A DNA stretch of 64,000 bases from Vibrio splendidus (GTDB taxonomy: Bacteria > Pseudomonadota > Gammaproteobacteria > Enterobacterales > Vibrionaceae): positions 124,001-188,000 of the forward strand of contig NZ_MCUN01000009.1 in assembly GCF_002873455.1 (NCBI RefSeq), written 5' to 3'. Shown in pieces: positions 39,524-48,090 of this stretch; the stretch's first letter is position 1; every line of letters starts with the position of its first letter. The notes below the pieces were generated by a model. It saw only the letters and a program-made list of their open reading frames with translations. It made no database searches and was not told where the DNA came from. A program made the translations under genes and the position numbers.

Positions 39524-39900
39524 TCTAAGAGCCTTTTACTTGTTGCAACTAGCATCTTCTTGCTTGGTTATGAAGATGGCCTAATTGAAACCGCAACTAA
39601 ATTCGCCAGTTATGAAGATTTTCAGCCTGGCCCTGACGGAGGCATTGACTTAGTTTGGGCAAGGATTGGGCTACGTGATGCGCAGTGATTGAGAACCAAG
39701 TTAGACGACGAAGATTCTATGGTGATTGACCAAAAATTTGTCTTAGCAGAAGAAGGCACTTCGTTGTTTACAGTTCTCGACCGAGAAGCAGGAAATAAAG
39801 ACGTTTCAACTATGATTGATTCGCTGATGATGCCAAAGATGCGATCAACTATTGGGTTGAACGTTTAGGTGATACTCTACAGAATATCGATGACGCCTAG
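39524..39900 (+). pseudogene. Decayed lipoprotein gene
   Basis: From 39527 the frame reads KSLLLVATSIFLLGYEDGLI, then TKFASYEDFQPGPDGG and further plausible protein. It resembles a lipoprotein signal whose lipobox cysteine has become tyrosine (TAT for TGT) and whose ATG is lost (TCT at the expected place). A TGA at 39686-39688 interrupts the frame, which continues in phase to about 39816; after a frameshift it resumes as DDAKDAINYWVERLGDTLQN and ends at the TAG at 39898. Several independent lesions point to a pseudogene. The parent family is not recognised. Confidence 0.7.
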
Positions 39901-39912
39901 AAAGAGCCTGTA

Positions 39913-40128
39913 ATGCTAGAGAAAGAGAACCTGATCAAACTTGCCAGAATGCAAATGCCGTTTGGCAAGTACGCCGGTCGTACATTGATTGACTTACCTG
40001 AAGAATATTTGCTGTGGTTCGATAAAAAGGGATTCCCGTCTGGTGAACTAGGTGACTTATTAAAACTATGCCTTGCTCTGAAAATTGAAGGGCTTGATAG
40101 CGTTGTTAAGCCATTGAAAAGAATGTAA
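39913..40128 (+). CDS. DUF3820 protein
   Basis: A 71-residue protein matching DUF3820 (also labelled putative quorum-sensing-regulated virulence factor): MPFGKYAGRTLIDLPEEYLL followed by FDKKGFPSGELGDLLKL. The biochemical role is unknown. It lies 12 bp after the decayed lipoprotein gene, with which it was probably co-transcribed, and is closed by a strong terminator. Confidence 0.88.
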   Translation: MLEKENLIKLARMQMPFGKYAGRTLIDLPEEYLLWFDKKGFPSGELGDLLKLCLALKIEGLDSVVKPLKRM

Positions 40129-40132
40129 TTAG

Positions 40133-40164
40133 AAAAAGCTCACGTTAATGACGTGAGCTTTTTT
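40133..40164 (+). terminator. Terminator of the DUF3820 gene
   Basis: AAAGCTCACGT pairs with ACGTGAGCTTT over a 5-base loop, followed by T6. Confidence 0.93.
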
Positions 40165-40252
40165 GTTTTTAAGTTCTACACAATTTCAGATGCATGGTGA
40201 AGCTTGAAGAACAACTGCTCTTACCTCCCTATAAATTACGCAATCGATGGCG

Positions 40253-40270
40253 TGTAAATAATGTTATACA
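40253..40270 (+). promoter_or_regulatory. TyrR-like box upstream of aroG
   Basis: TGTAAATAATGTTATACA matches TGTAAA-N6-TTTACA at 11 of 12 fixed positions. It lies about 170 bases before the aroG ATG. TyrR represses DAHP synthase genes in relatives. Confidence 0.6.
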
Positions 40271-40272
40271 GG

Positions 40273-40292
40273 GTGTTTTAAATATAAAACAC
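40273..40292. repeat. Perfect inverted repeat GTGTTTT/AAAACAC
   Basis: Seven-base arms flank a 6-base centre, just two bases beyond the TyrR-like box. It could be a second operator or an RNA hairpin. Confidence 0.5.
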
Positions 40293-40440
40293 AAAAAAAA
40301 TTGCGTTTATTTTTAATTAGTGATTGAAACTAGAGTTTTTACTAGTTAAGTTACAGGGAACAAGAAGATTAGTGCTGATAGAAAGTTACGTGAGACAACG
40401 TGCATTCAGCTCAAGGATAGAAAAAAGGAAGAAGTAAGCA

Positions 40441-41493
40441 ATGTTCCAGACTGATGATGTAAGAATTAACAAAGTAAAAGAGTTATTACCACCTGTTGCT
40501 GTTTTAGAAAAGTTTCCAGCGACAGAAGTTGCTTCTTCTACAACCTTTGAAAGCCGCAAAGCGATCCACAATATTCTAGAAGAAAGCGACGACCGCTTGC
40601 TTGTTATTGTTGGCCCATGTTCTATTCACGATACAGAAGCTGCGCTTGAATATGGTAAACGTTTGAAAGTGCTACGCGACGAACTCGGCGACAATCTTGA
40701 AATCGTAATGCGTGTTTACTTTGAAAAGCCACGTACAACGGTTGGTTGGAAAGGCCTAATCAATGACCCATACATGAACGATACGTTCAAACTAAATGAT
40801 GGTCTTCGACTTGGACGTAAGTTGCTTCTTGATCTAACTGATCTTGGTATGCCCACGGCGAGTGAATTCCTGGATATGATCACGCCTCAATACGTTGCTG
40901 ACTTAATCAGCTGGGGCGCAATTGGCGCACGTACGACAGAATCTCAAGTTCACCGTGAACTGGCTTCAGGCCTATCTTGCCCAGTTGGCTTTAAGAATGG
41001 CACGGATGGCAATATCAAGATCGCAACAGACGCAATTCGCTCTGCCAGCGCTTCTCACCACTTCTTATCGGTAACTAAGTACGGGCACTCAGCTATTATT
41101 GAAACAGTGGGTAACCCTGACTGTCATATCATCCTACGTGGTGGTAAAGAACCTAACTACAGCGCTGAGCATGTAGGTAAAATCAAAGAAGAACTAGCAG
41201 CATCAGGCCTTCCACAGAAAGTAATGATTGATTTCAGCCACGCAAATAGCTCTAAGCAGTTTAAGCGTCAAATGAACGTTTCTGATGATGTGAGCGCGCA
41301 AATCTCAGGCGGTGACAAAGCTATCTTTGGTGTGATGATTGAATCTCACCTTGTTGAAGGTCGTCAGGACCTAGTTGAGGGTAAAGCGGCGACATATGGT
41401 CAATCCGTTACTGACGCATGTATTGGTTGGGAAGATACTGAAACAGTACTTCGCCAGTTGGCAGGCGCTGTTGAAGCTCGCCGCAACAAATAG
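40441..41493 (+). CDS. aroG: 3-deoxy-7-phosphoheptulonate synthase, class I (AroG type)
   Basis: A 350-residue class-I DAHP synthase, the first step of aromatic amino-acid synthesis (phosphoenolpyruvate plus erythrose 4-phosphate). Conserved blocks are LLVIVGPCSIHD, VMRVYFEKPRTTVGWKGLIN, IGARTTESQVHRELASGL, GFKNGTDG, and MIDFSHANSSK. Overall similarity is to the phenylalanine-sensitive AroG type, though feedback specificity cannot be proven by eye. AAGGAAG precedes the ATG. It has its own terminator. Confidence 0.95.
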   Translation: MFQTDDVRINKVKELLPPVAVLEKFPATEVASSTTFESRKAIHNILEESDDRLLVIVGPCSIHDTEAALEYGKRLKVLRDELGDNLEIVMRVYFEKPRTTVGWKGLINDPYMNDTFKLNDGLRLGRKLLLDLTDLGMPTASEFLDMITPQYVADLISWGAIGARTTESQVHRELASGLSCPVGFKNGTDGNIKIATDAIRSASASHHFLSVTKYGHSAIIETVGNPDCHIILRGGKEPNYSAEHVGKIKEELAASGLPQKVMIDFSHANSSKQFKRQMNVSDDVSAQISGGDKAIFGVMIESHLVEGRQDLVEGKAATYGQSVTDACIGWEDTETVLRQLAGAVEARRNK

Positions 41494-41529
41494 ACTAATT
41501 ACAGTCAGCGACTAAGCGACTGAAAATTC

Positions 41530-41566
41530 AAAGCCCTTATTAGCCGTTGCTAGTAAGGGCTTTTTT
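41530..41566 (+). terminator. Terminator of aroG
   Basis: AAAGCCCTTA pairs with TAAGGGCTTT across a 14-base loop, with a T-run. Confidence 0.92.
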
Positions 41567-41603
41567 GTGGTTCTTAGTTGTAAACGGAAACTGCCTTGTA
41601 CTA

Positions 41604-43025
41604 TTAAGTGAGAAAAGACAGTAACTCGTCGACCTTAAGTGACAGTAAAGCTATGTCTTTTGTGGTTTCCACATTGAGGCGTATCAATGGCTCGGTATTG
41701 GACTTTCTTAAGTTGAAGCGCCATGTCCCCATATTCATGCTGAGCCCGTCTGTGTGATCGATCTCAACAGCATTATCTTGATAGTGTGACAACACACAAG
41801 CCATGACTTGTTCTGAGTCTGAAACTCTGCGATTTATCTCTCCGGAAGAGGGGAATCTATTCATACTTGCACTGGTCAATTGATGAAGAGACTGTTGGGT
41901 TTTCGACATCAATTCAATAACCAGTAGCCAAGGAATCATTCCTGAATCACAGTACCCAAAATCACGAAAATAATGGTGCGCACTCATTTCACCGCCGTAC
42001 ACAGCGTTCAATTCTCTCATCTTCTCTTTTATGAGAGCATGTCCGGCTTTGACTGCAACAGCCTTCCCTCCAAGTTTATTGGCGACTTCAATCGTGTTCC
42101 ATGTCATACGCATATCGTGCAACACCGTGGCGCTAGGTTCTTTTAACAAGAATGCTTCAGCGAGCAACCCGACAATATAGTAACCCTCAATGTAATTGCC
42201 TTTTTCGTCAAAGAAAAAACAACGGTCGAAATCCCCATCCCAAGCAATACCAAGATCGGCTGAGTGACGTAAAACGGCATCCCTAGTGGCTGCTTGGTTT
42301 TCTTTAATCAATGGGTTAGGAATACCATTAGGGAATGTTCCGTCAGGAGTATGGTGAACCTTGATGAAGGAGATCGGAATGTCGAGCGTTGTAAAGCGAG
42401 CTTCCAAATCATCAATGATACGCCCTGTGACGCCGTTCCCTGCGTTCACCACTATCTTCATTGGTGAAAGCTTAGAAAGTGTTATATAGGAGAGCAGGTG
42501 GTCTACATAGGGAACCAGAATATTGGTCGATATGTTGGAGTTATTTGATTGAACATGGACGATCGGCAAATCGGCGTTCAGCTCTTGATACAGTTCTTTA
42601 ATGCGTCGTTTGATTTTATCTAAACCACTGTTTTTACTGATGGGGCTAGCGTCAGCACCGACTAATTTCATTCCGTTGTAATTGATTGGGTTATGGCTGG
42701 CTGTGATTTGTATTCCGCCAATCGCTTTTAGGTGACGAGTCGCAAAGTAGACTTCTTCAGTGCCAGTTATCCCAAGTTCAATGACGCTTATCCCGGACTC
42801 GATTAAGCCTGCAGTAATGGCTTCTTGCAGTGACAAAGACGTTTCACGGTTGTCTCGGCCAATAACGACTGGACGCCATGCATCTGGAGTCTTGGCATTT
42901 TGTGATAGGAGGTATTCACCAAAAGCCTTTCCAAGCAGATAGGCAAAACGCTCATTGATTTGGTTACCAATGATGCCGCGAATGTCGTTGTTCTTAAAGC
43001 AGCTAAGATCTAATGTTGGTTTCAT
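41604..43025 (-). CDS. manB: Phosphomannomutase
   Basis: A 473-residue phosphohexomutase. The catalytic serine loop is TASHNPINYNGMK, the metal loop DGDFDRCFFFD, the sugar loop GGEMSAHHYF, and the C-terminal phosphate site RKSNTEPLIRLN; these match the ManB/CpsG type converting mannose 6-phosphate to mannose 1-phosphate. The ATG at 43025 gives the standard N-terminus (MKPTLDLSCFKNNDIRG); the frame upstream lies in manC. It starts 16 bases after the manC stop, so the two form an operon for GDP-mannose. Confidence 0.92.
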   Translation of the reverse strand: MKPTLDLSCFKNNDIRGIIGNQINERFAYLLGKAFGEYLLSQNAKTPDAWRPVVIGRDNRETSLSLQEAITAGLIESGISVIELGITGTEEVYFATRHLKAIGGIQITASHNPINYNGMKLVGADASPISKNSGLDKIKRRIKELYQELNADLPIVHVQSNNSNISTNILVPYVDHLLSYITLSKLSPMKIVVNAGNGVTGRIIDDLEARFTTLDIPISFIKVHHTPDGTFPNGIPNPLIKENQAATRDAVLRHSADLGIAWDGDFDRCFFFDEKGNYIEGYYIVGLLAEAFLLKEPSATVLHDMRMTWNTIEVANKLGGKAVAVKAGHALIKEKMRELNAVYGGEMSAHHYFRDFGYCDSGMIPWLLVIELMSKTQQSLHQLTSASMNRFPSSGEINRRVSDSEQVMACVLSHYQDNAVEIDHTDGLSMNMGTWRFNLRKSNTEPLIRLNVETTKDIALLSLKVDELLSFLT

Positions 43026-43041
43026 TTGATTGTCGCCGCTT

Positions 43042-44577
43042 CTATTTCGATTTGTTGTTTTGGGATGAATCAGATTGTTGGCTTCGAGCATCTCGCCCAT
43101 AACTATCTTGATATCGAATGATATCGTCTTCACTTAAATGGCTGCCAGTTTGAACTTCAATCATTTCAAGAGGTGTCTCGCCTGGGTTCTCTAGGCAGTG
43201 AATGTGACCTAAAGGGATGTAAGTCGATTGATCTTCTTCGATCAAATACGTTTTTTCGTCGTTGGTTACCTTTGCAGCCCCTGCCACTACCACCCAATGT
43301 TCAGCTCTGTGGTGATGCATTTGCAGCGACAACTTATGACCAGGTTTGACGGTAATGCGTTTCACTTTGTCACGTTTACCTAGATCGATAACATCGTATT
43401 TACCCCAAGGTCTAAATACCTCGCGATGATGAATATGCTCTGTTCGACCTGCTTGATTTAGTTGATTAACAATTGATTTAACACCCTGAACCTTGTCTTT
43501 ATCTGCGACTAATATGGCGTCTTTGGTCTCTACAATAATCAGGTTATCGACACCTACAGTAGCAACTAGCTTGTTTTCAGCATGGATGTAGTTGTGTTGA
43601 GAGTCGACGGTTAACACGTCACCTTCAATGACGTTATTGTGTTCGTCTTTGTCGCTTACATCCCAGATAGCAGACCACGAGCCAATATCATTCCAACCAA
43701 CATCCATTGGGATCACTGCCGCGTGTGAGGTTTTTTCCATCACAGCATAATCGATAGAATCGCTTGGGCTGCTTTTAAATGCTTCAGCGTCGATACGGAT
43801 AAAATCGAGGTCGGCATTTTGCTTTGCAAGAGCGAATTTACAAGCAGCCAAGATTTCTGGGTTATGTTCAGCGAGTTCTTTAAGATAGCGTGATGCCTTA
43901 AACATGAACATACCACTGTTCCATAGGTACTGTTCTGAACGGATGTATGCTTCTGCGGTTACTTTGTTTGGCTTTTCTACAAAGCATTCAATGGTGTAGG
44001 CGTGATGGACTGGTTGCTCTGTAGCGTTAGTTTCTAGTTGTAGGCTAGAGGGAAGTGGTTGCCCTTGTTTGATATAACCATAGCCCGTTTCTGGCGCGTT
44101 CGGAGTGATCCCGAATGTCACCAGTTTGCCTTGTTTGGCGTAATCAACACCATGGCTAATTACTTGTTGGAATTCAGAGGTTTTAGCGATGTGGTGATCG
44201 GCAGCCAACACTAATAAAATAGGATCAGATCCGTGCGATTTTTCATCGGTTGATTTACTTAGAGCTTGCAGGGCAGCAAGCGCAATGGCTGGTGCTGTAT
44301 TTCTACCTACAGGCTCTAGTAGGATTCCACTGTGTTTGATATTCGCGGCGCGAACTTGCTCTGCAGCAATAAAGCGGTGTTCTTCATTACAGATGATGAG
44401 TGGGGCAGCGCAGGTGCTATCTATTAAGTGCCTCTCAAGCCCTTTTAGGCGTTGAAGTGTTTGCTGAAGCATCGACTGTTCGCCAGCAATATTCAGGAAT
44501 TGCTTAGGATAGAGCTCTCGAGACAGTGGCCAGAGGCGGCTTCCAGAGCCGCCAGCTAGGATGACAGGTAAAATCAT
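43042..44577 (-). CDS. manC: Mannose-1-phosphate guanylyltransferase / mannose-6-phosphate isomerase
   Basis: A 511-residue bifunctional enzyme. The N-terminal nucleotidyltransferase has LAGGSGSRLWPLSRELYPKQ and FVEKP; the C-terminal cupin isomerase domain (from about residue 350) has SLQMHHHRAEHWVVV and LGHIHCLENPG. It supplies GDP-mannose for polysaccharide or LPS. No glycosyltransferase or O-antigen genes flank it here, so the consumers are elsewhere. The C-terminal ~15 residues are a Ser/Gln/Asn-rich tail. Confidence 0.95.
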   Translation of the reverse strand: MILPVILAGGSGSRLWPLSRELYPKQFLNIAGEQSMLQQTLQRLKGLERHLIDSTCAAPLIICNEEHRFIAAEQVRAANIKHSGILLEPVGRNTAPAIALAALQALSKSTDEKSHGSDPILLVLAADHHIAKTSEFQQVISHGVDYAKQGKLVTFGITPNAPETGYGYIKQGQPLPSSLQLETNATEQPVHHAYTIECFVEKPNKVTAEAYIRSEQYLWNSGMFMFKASRYLKELAEHNPEILAACKFALAKQNADLDFIRIDAEAFKSSPSDSIDYAVMEKTSHAAVIPMDVGWNDIGSWSAIWDVSDKDEHNNVIEGDVLTVDSQHNYIHAENKLVATVGVDNLIIVETKDAILVADKDKVQGVKSIVNQLNQAGRTEHIHHREVFRPWGKYDVIDLGKRDKVKRITVKPGHKLSLQMHHHRAEHWVVVAGAAKVTNDEKTYLIEEDQSTYIPLGHIHCLENPGETPLEMIEVQTGSHLSEDDIIRYQDSYGRDARSQQSDSSQNNKSK

Positions 44578-44631
44578 AGAATGGTAATTAGGCGTAAAGG
44601 GTTACTAACACCATGTTACCACGCTTATGGT

Positions 44632-45747
44632 TTATCGATGAGCTTCAGGACTCGAATTCATTACACCTTGAGAATCGTTGATGTCTTGCGCTTCAATCTT
44701 AAGTGTTTGTGTTGGGAAGGCGATATCAGCATTGTGCTTATGGATAATCGCTAATACCTGCAATAAAACATCTTGTTTCACTTCGTGGTATCTCACCCAA
44801 TTAACCGTCTTGGTGAAGGTGTAGATAAAGAAGTTCAGGGTTGATGGTCCGAATTTATCAAAGTTAACAATCAAGGTCTGCTTGGCATCAATGTCAGGGT
44901 GCGTTTCAAGCATGGCTTTTACGTCATTCACAATCAGAGCAAGCTTGTTTGCGTCTTGATAGCGAAGCCCAAACGTTTCATTGATTCTGCGGTTCAACAT
45001 TCTTGATGGGTTCTCCACCACAATGTTACTGAACACAGAGTTCGGCACGTACAAAGGACGCTTATCAAAGGTGCGAATGATGGTCATACGCCAGCCAATG
45101 CGTTCAACTGTCCCTTCGATTTGGCGGTCAGGTGAGCGTATCCAATCGCCAACTTTAAATGGGCGGTCGAAGTAAATCATCATGCCACCGAAGAAGTTCG
45201 ACAGTAAGTCTTTAGCCGCTAAACCGACGATCAAGCCACCCACACCACCAAAGGTGAGTAAGCCGGAAAGGCTGAGCCCAAACGCCTGCATGATGGTCAG
45301 GCCGCCCATCACCATAAAGAACAAGCGAGCGACTTTCGCGATAGCCTGAACGGTGGTTTCGTCCCTGGTCTTCTGTTCTAAGACATATACTTCAGAGTTG
45401 CTGATCATTCGCAACGTGAACCAAACAAAAGTACAGATGATCAGTATGTGCTTAAGCGTTTTTAACCAGTTGATTTCATTGCCAAATTGATCTTGAAGGA
45501 TTAGGCCAATAGACACAGTAGCAGGCCAACACCAAAGTAACGTACTGACAGGCGTTTTTAGAGCCTCTAGCAGTAGGTCGTCCCAGTGGAATGGAGTTTT
45601 CTTAACCAGAATTTCTAAGCGATTATGGATAATTCGCCAAGCTACCCAAGCGAGAAAACTCGCAATAGTGATGAATAGGACGCTGTTTGCCCAATCACTA
45701 TGGCTCTGGTTGATGTAGGTTTGTACTTGGGTTATGAATTCATTCAT
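44632..45747 (-). CDS. MscS-family mechanosensitive channel (YnaI-like)
   Basis: A 371-residue inner-membrane channel with about four or five helices. The pore helix region is LSLSGLLTFGGVGGLIVGLAA followed by KDLLSNFFGGMMIYFDRPFK, the MscS signature, then the beta domain GDWIRSPDRQIEGTVERIGW. It relieves turgor on osmotic downshock. The extra N-terminal helices make it longer than MscS itself. It is divergent from ktrAB, placing a solute-release channel beside a potassium uptake system. Confidence 0.92.
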   Translation of the reverse strand: MNEFITQVQTYINQSHSDWANSVLFITIASFLAWVAWRIIHNRLEILVKKTPFHWDDLLLEALKTPVSTLLWCWPATVSIGLILQDQFGNEINWLKTLKHILIICTFVWFTLRMISNSEVYVLEQKTRDETTVQAIAKVARLFFMVMGGLTIMQAFGLSLSGLLTFGGVGGLIVGLAAKDLLSNFFGGMMIYFDRPFKVGDWIRSPDRQIEGTVERIGWRMTIIRTFDKRPLYVPNSVFSNIVVENPSRMLNRRINETFGLRYQDANKLALIVNDVKAMLETHPDIDAKQTLIVNFDKFGPSTLNFFIYTFTKTVNWVRYHEVKQDVLLQVLAIIHKHNADIAFPTQTLKIEAQDINDSQGVMNSSPEAHR

Positions 45748-45934
45748 TGTGTGTGCTGCCGCAGAAATTATGAATTGGAAATTAGCAGAAACTCGAGTTG
45801 TTCTCTACCTTTATAAATCAAGCGATTATGACAATAGTATAACCTTATTCTTGCAGAACTAACTTTTTTTGAGATAGAAACTAATGTAGGTTTGGCTATC
45901 CCCGTGTAATTAAAATTTCTAAACAGGATTTCAA

Positions 45935-46591
45935 ATGAGCGACAAACAATATGCAGTTATCGGTTTAGGGCGATTTGGTCTGTCTGTTTGCAAAGAGCTG
46001 CAAAGTTCAGGCGCACAGGTACTGGCCGTCGATATTGATGAAGAGCGAGTGAAAGAAGCAGCGGCTTTTGTTTCACAAGCGATTGTTGCGAACTGCACGA
46101 GCGAAGAGACAGTAAAAGAGTTAAGACTCGATGATTACGATATGGTGATGGTATCGATAGGCTCTGACGTTAACTCAAGCATTCTAACGACCTTGGTGGT
46201 GAAAGAATCTGGAGCAAAAGCAGTTTGGGTTAAGGCGAATGATAAGTTCCACGGCAAGATCCTCTCTAAGATTGGTGCTGACCATATCATCATGCCGGAG
46301 CGAGATATGGGTATTCGTGTTGCTCGTAAGATGCTGGACAGACGCGTTCTCGAATTTATCGACCTTGGCAGTGGCTTAGCGATGACAGAAATCGTTATTG
46401 GCTCAAAGTTTTTAGGTAAGCAACTTCGCGACCTAAAGCTGTGCAAAGAGGTAGGGGTTGAAGTACTTGGCTTCAAGCGCGGCCCGAACCTAACCAAAGC
46501 ACCTGAACTGGATGTCAGTTTAGAAATCGGTGATGTGGTGATCATCGCAGGGCCGAAAGAGACCTTGTCTAGAAAGCTGCGCAATTGGTAA
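45935..46591 (+). CDS. ktrA: K+ uptake regulatory subunit KtrA
   Basis: A 218-residue RCK protein: an RCK_N Rossmann domain (YAVIGLGRFGLSVCKELQSS, acidic end VDIDEE) and an RCK_C ligand domain from about residue 135. It forms a cytoplasmic octameric ring that gates KtrB in response to ATP/ADP. AGGATTTCAA precedes the ATG. ktrB follows after 33 bp. The stop context AATTGGTAA is repeated 21 bases later in the spacer. Confidence 0.95.
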   Translation: MSDKQYAVIGLGRFGLSVCKELQSSGAQVLAVDIDEERVKEAAAFVSQAIVANCTSEETVKELRLDDYDMVMVSIGSDVNSSILTTLVVKESGAKAVWVKANDKFHGKILSKIGADHIIMPERDMGIRVARKMLDRRVLEFIDLGSGLAMTEIVIGSKFLGKQLRDLKLCKEVGVEVLGFKRGPNLTKAPELDVSLEIGDVVIIAGPKETLSRKLRNW

Positions 46592-46612
46592 CTGATAATA
46601 AGTAATTGGTAA
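46583..46612. repeat. Direct repeat of the ktrA stop context
   Basis: AATTGGTAA at 46583-46591 (codons N, W, stop) recurs at 46604-46612, a 21-bp period. Confidence 0.6.
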
Positions 46613-46624
46613 TAAGGTAACCGT

Positions 46625-47992
46625 ATGAATTCGTTGAAACGAAAAGGTACTTTCTACACGCTCAATACAGATAAAAAGCCGCGCAAAGGCTCAGAGCCAA
46701 AGATTATCCTTACGAGTTTCTTAGGTGTTCTTATCCCTTCTGCAATCTTGTTGACGCTGCCAGTCTTTTCTGTAACCGGACTTAGTTTTACAGATGCGCT
46801 GTTTACTGCCACATCCGCAATCAGTGTGACAGGCTTGGGTGTTGTCGATACGGGTGAACATTTCACTCTGGCGGGCAAAATACTGCTGATGTTTTTGATG
46901 CAAGTCGGCGGTTTAGGGCAGATGACCCTGTCTGCAGTGCTGCTCTATATGTTTGGCGTTAGATTAAGTCTCAAGCAACAAGCCTTGGCGAAGGAAGCGC
47001 TGGGTCAAGATCGTAAGATTAATCTCCGTAAGTTAGTTAAGAAGATCATCATCTTTGCGTTGGTGGCGGAATTTGTCGGTTTTGTATTGCTCTGTTTCCG
47101 TTGGGTTCCAGAAATGGGATGGGCAACGGGGAGCTTTTATGCGCTCTTTCACGCTATATCTGCATTCAATAACGCAGGCTTCGCGCTGTTCTCAGACAGT
47201 ATGATGAGTTTTGTTGATGATCCATTGGTGATTTGTACTTTGGCGGGTTTATTCATCTTTGGTGGATTAGGCTTCACGGTAGTGGGGGACTTATCGAGTA
47301 ACTGGCGTAAAGGCTTCCAGCACTTGCATCTGCACACTAAGATCATGTTGACCGCAACACCAACTTTGTTGTTGGTGGGTACGGTGATGTTTTGGTTATT
47401 GGAGAGGAATAACTCAGCGACCATGGAAGGCCTTTCTATCCAAGGTCAGTGGTTAGCGGCTTTTTTCCAATCGGCGAGTGCTCGTACCGCTGGTTTCAAC
47501 AGTGTCGATTTGTCTCAGTATACGCAACCGGCATTATTGGTGATGATCGTACTGATGTTGATTGGTGCTGGTTCGACTTCTACTGGTGGTGGTATTAAGG
47601 TCTCGACCTTTGCGGTTGCGTTTGTCGCAACTTGGACATTCTTGCGTCAGAAAAAGCATGTCGTGATGTTTAAGCGCACCGTGACTTGGCAAGCGGTAAC
47701 AAAGTCTTTGGCCATTATTGTGGTCAGTGGGGCGTTATTAACCACTGCGATGTTTTTGTTAATGCTTACTGAAAAGGCAGCGTTTGATCGAGTTATGTTT
47801 GAGGTGATTTCAGCCTTTGCAACGGTTGGCTTAACAGCTGGCTTAACCGCGAACCTGACTGAGCCCGGTAAATACATCATGATTGTCGTTATGGTGATTG
47901 GACGTATCGGTCCCTTGACCTTGGCTTATATGCTAGCTCGCCCAGAACCTTCCTTATTGAAATATCCCGAAGATACTGTGTTAACGGGTTAA
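46625..47992 (+). CDS. ktrB: K+ translocating subunit KtrB
   Basis: A 455-residue membrane protein of the Trk/Ktr/HKT family with four M1-P-M2 repeats. Selectivity-filter glycines sit in TSAISVTGLGVVDTG, ISAFNNAGFALFSD, SARTAGFNSVDLSQ and ISAFATVGLTAGLT. In V. alginolyticus KtrAB is a sodium-dependent potassium uptake system, fitting a marine host. The N-terminus is basic and cytoplasmic. A hairpin lies after the stop. Confidence 0.96.
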   Translation: MNSLKRKGTFYTLNTDKKPRKGSEPKIILTSFLGVLIPSAILLTLPVFSVTGLSFTDALFTATSAISVTGLGVVDTGEHFTLAGKILLMFLMQVGGLGQMTLSAVLLYMFGVRLSLKQQALAKEALGQDRKINLRKLVKKIIIFALVAEFVGFVLLCFRWVPEMGWATGSFYALFHAISAFNNAGFALFSDSMMSFVDDPLVICTLAGLFIFGGLGFTVVGDLSSNWRKGFQHLHLHTKIMLTATPTLLLVGTVMFWLLERNNSATMEGLSIQGQWLAAFFQSASARTAGFNSVDLSQYTQPALLVMIVLMLIGAGSTSTGGGIKVSTFAVAFVATWTFLRQKKHVVMFKRTVTWQAVTKSLAIIVVSGALLTTAMFLLMLTEKAAFDRVMFEVISAFATVGLTAGLTANLTEPGKYIMIVVMVIGRIGPLTLAYMLARPEPSLLKYPEDTVLTG

Positions 47993-48027
47993 TAACGTTA
48001 GCAGGCTAATGAATCACATTTTGTCAG

Positions 48028-48064
48028 TAATAACAAAGCCAGCGATATGCTAGCTTTGTTATTA
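48028..48064. terminator. Hairpin after ktrB
   Basis: TAATAACAAAGC pairs with GCTTTGTTATTA, and inside it AGC with GCT around GATAT. The stem is long but lacks a clean T-run; it sits between the convergent ktrB and msrAB. Confidence 0.55.
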
Positions 48065-48090
48065 TAGGTGTAGCTCTAATTTCTTAGTAT

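Larger units (their letters stand above)
40165..40440. other. aroG leader and promoter region
   Basis: With the preceding terminator this gene-free gap is 312 bp. It contains a TyrR-like box and a perfect inverted repeat, listed separately. No leader peptide with tandem aromatic codons was seen. Confidence 0.45.

Noticed and set aside
43026..43133. N-terminal extension of ManB
   Set aside because: It lies over the end of manC and the standard phosphomannomutase N-terminus begins at 43025.
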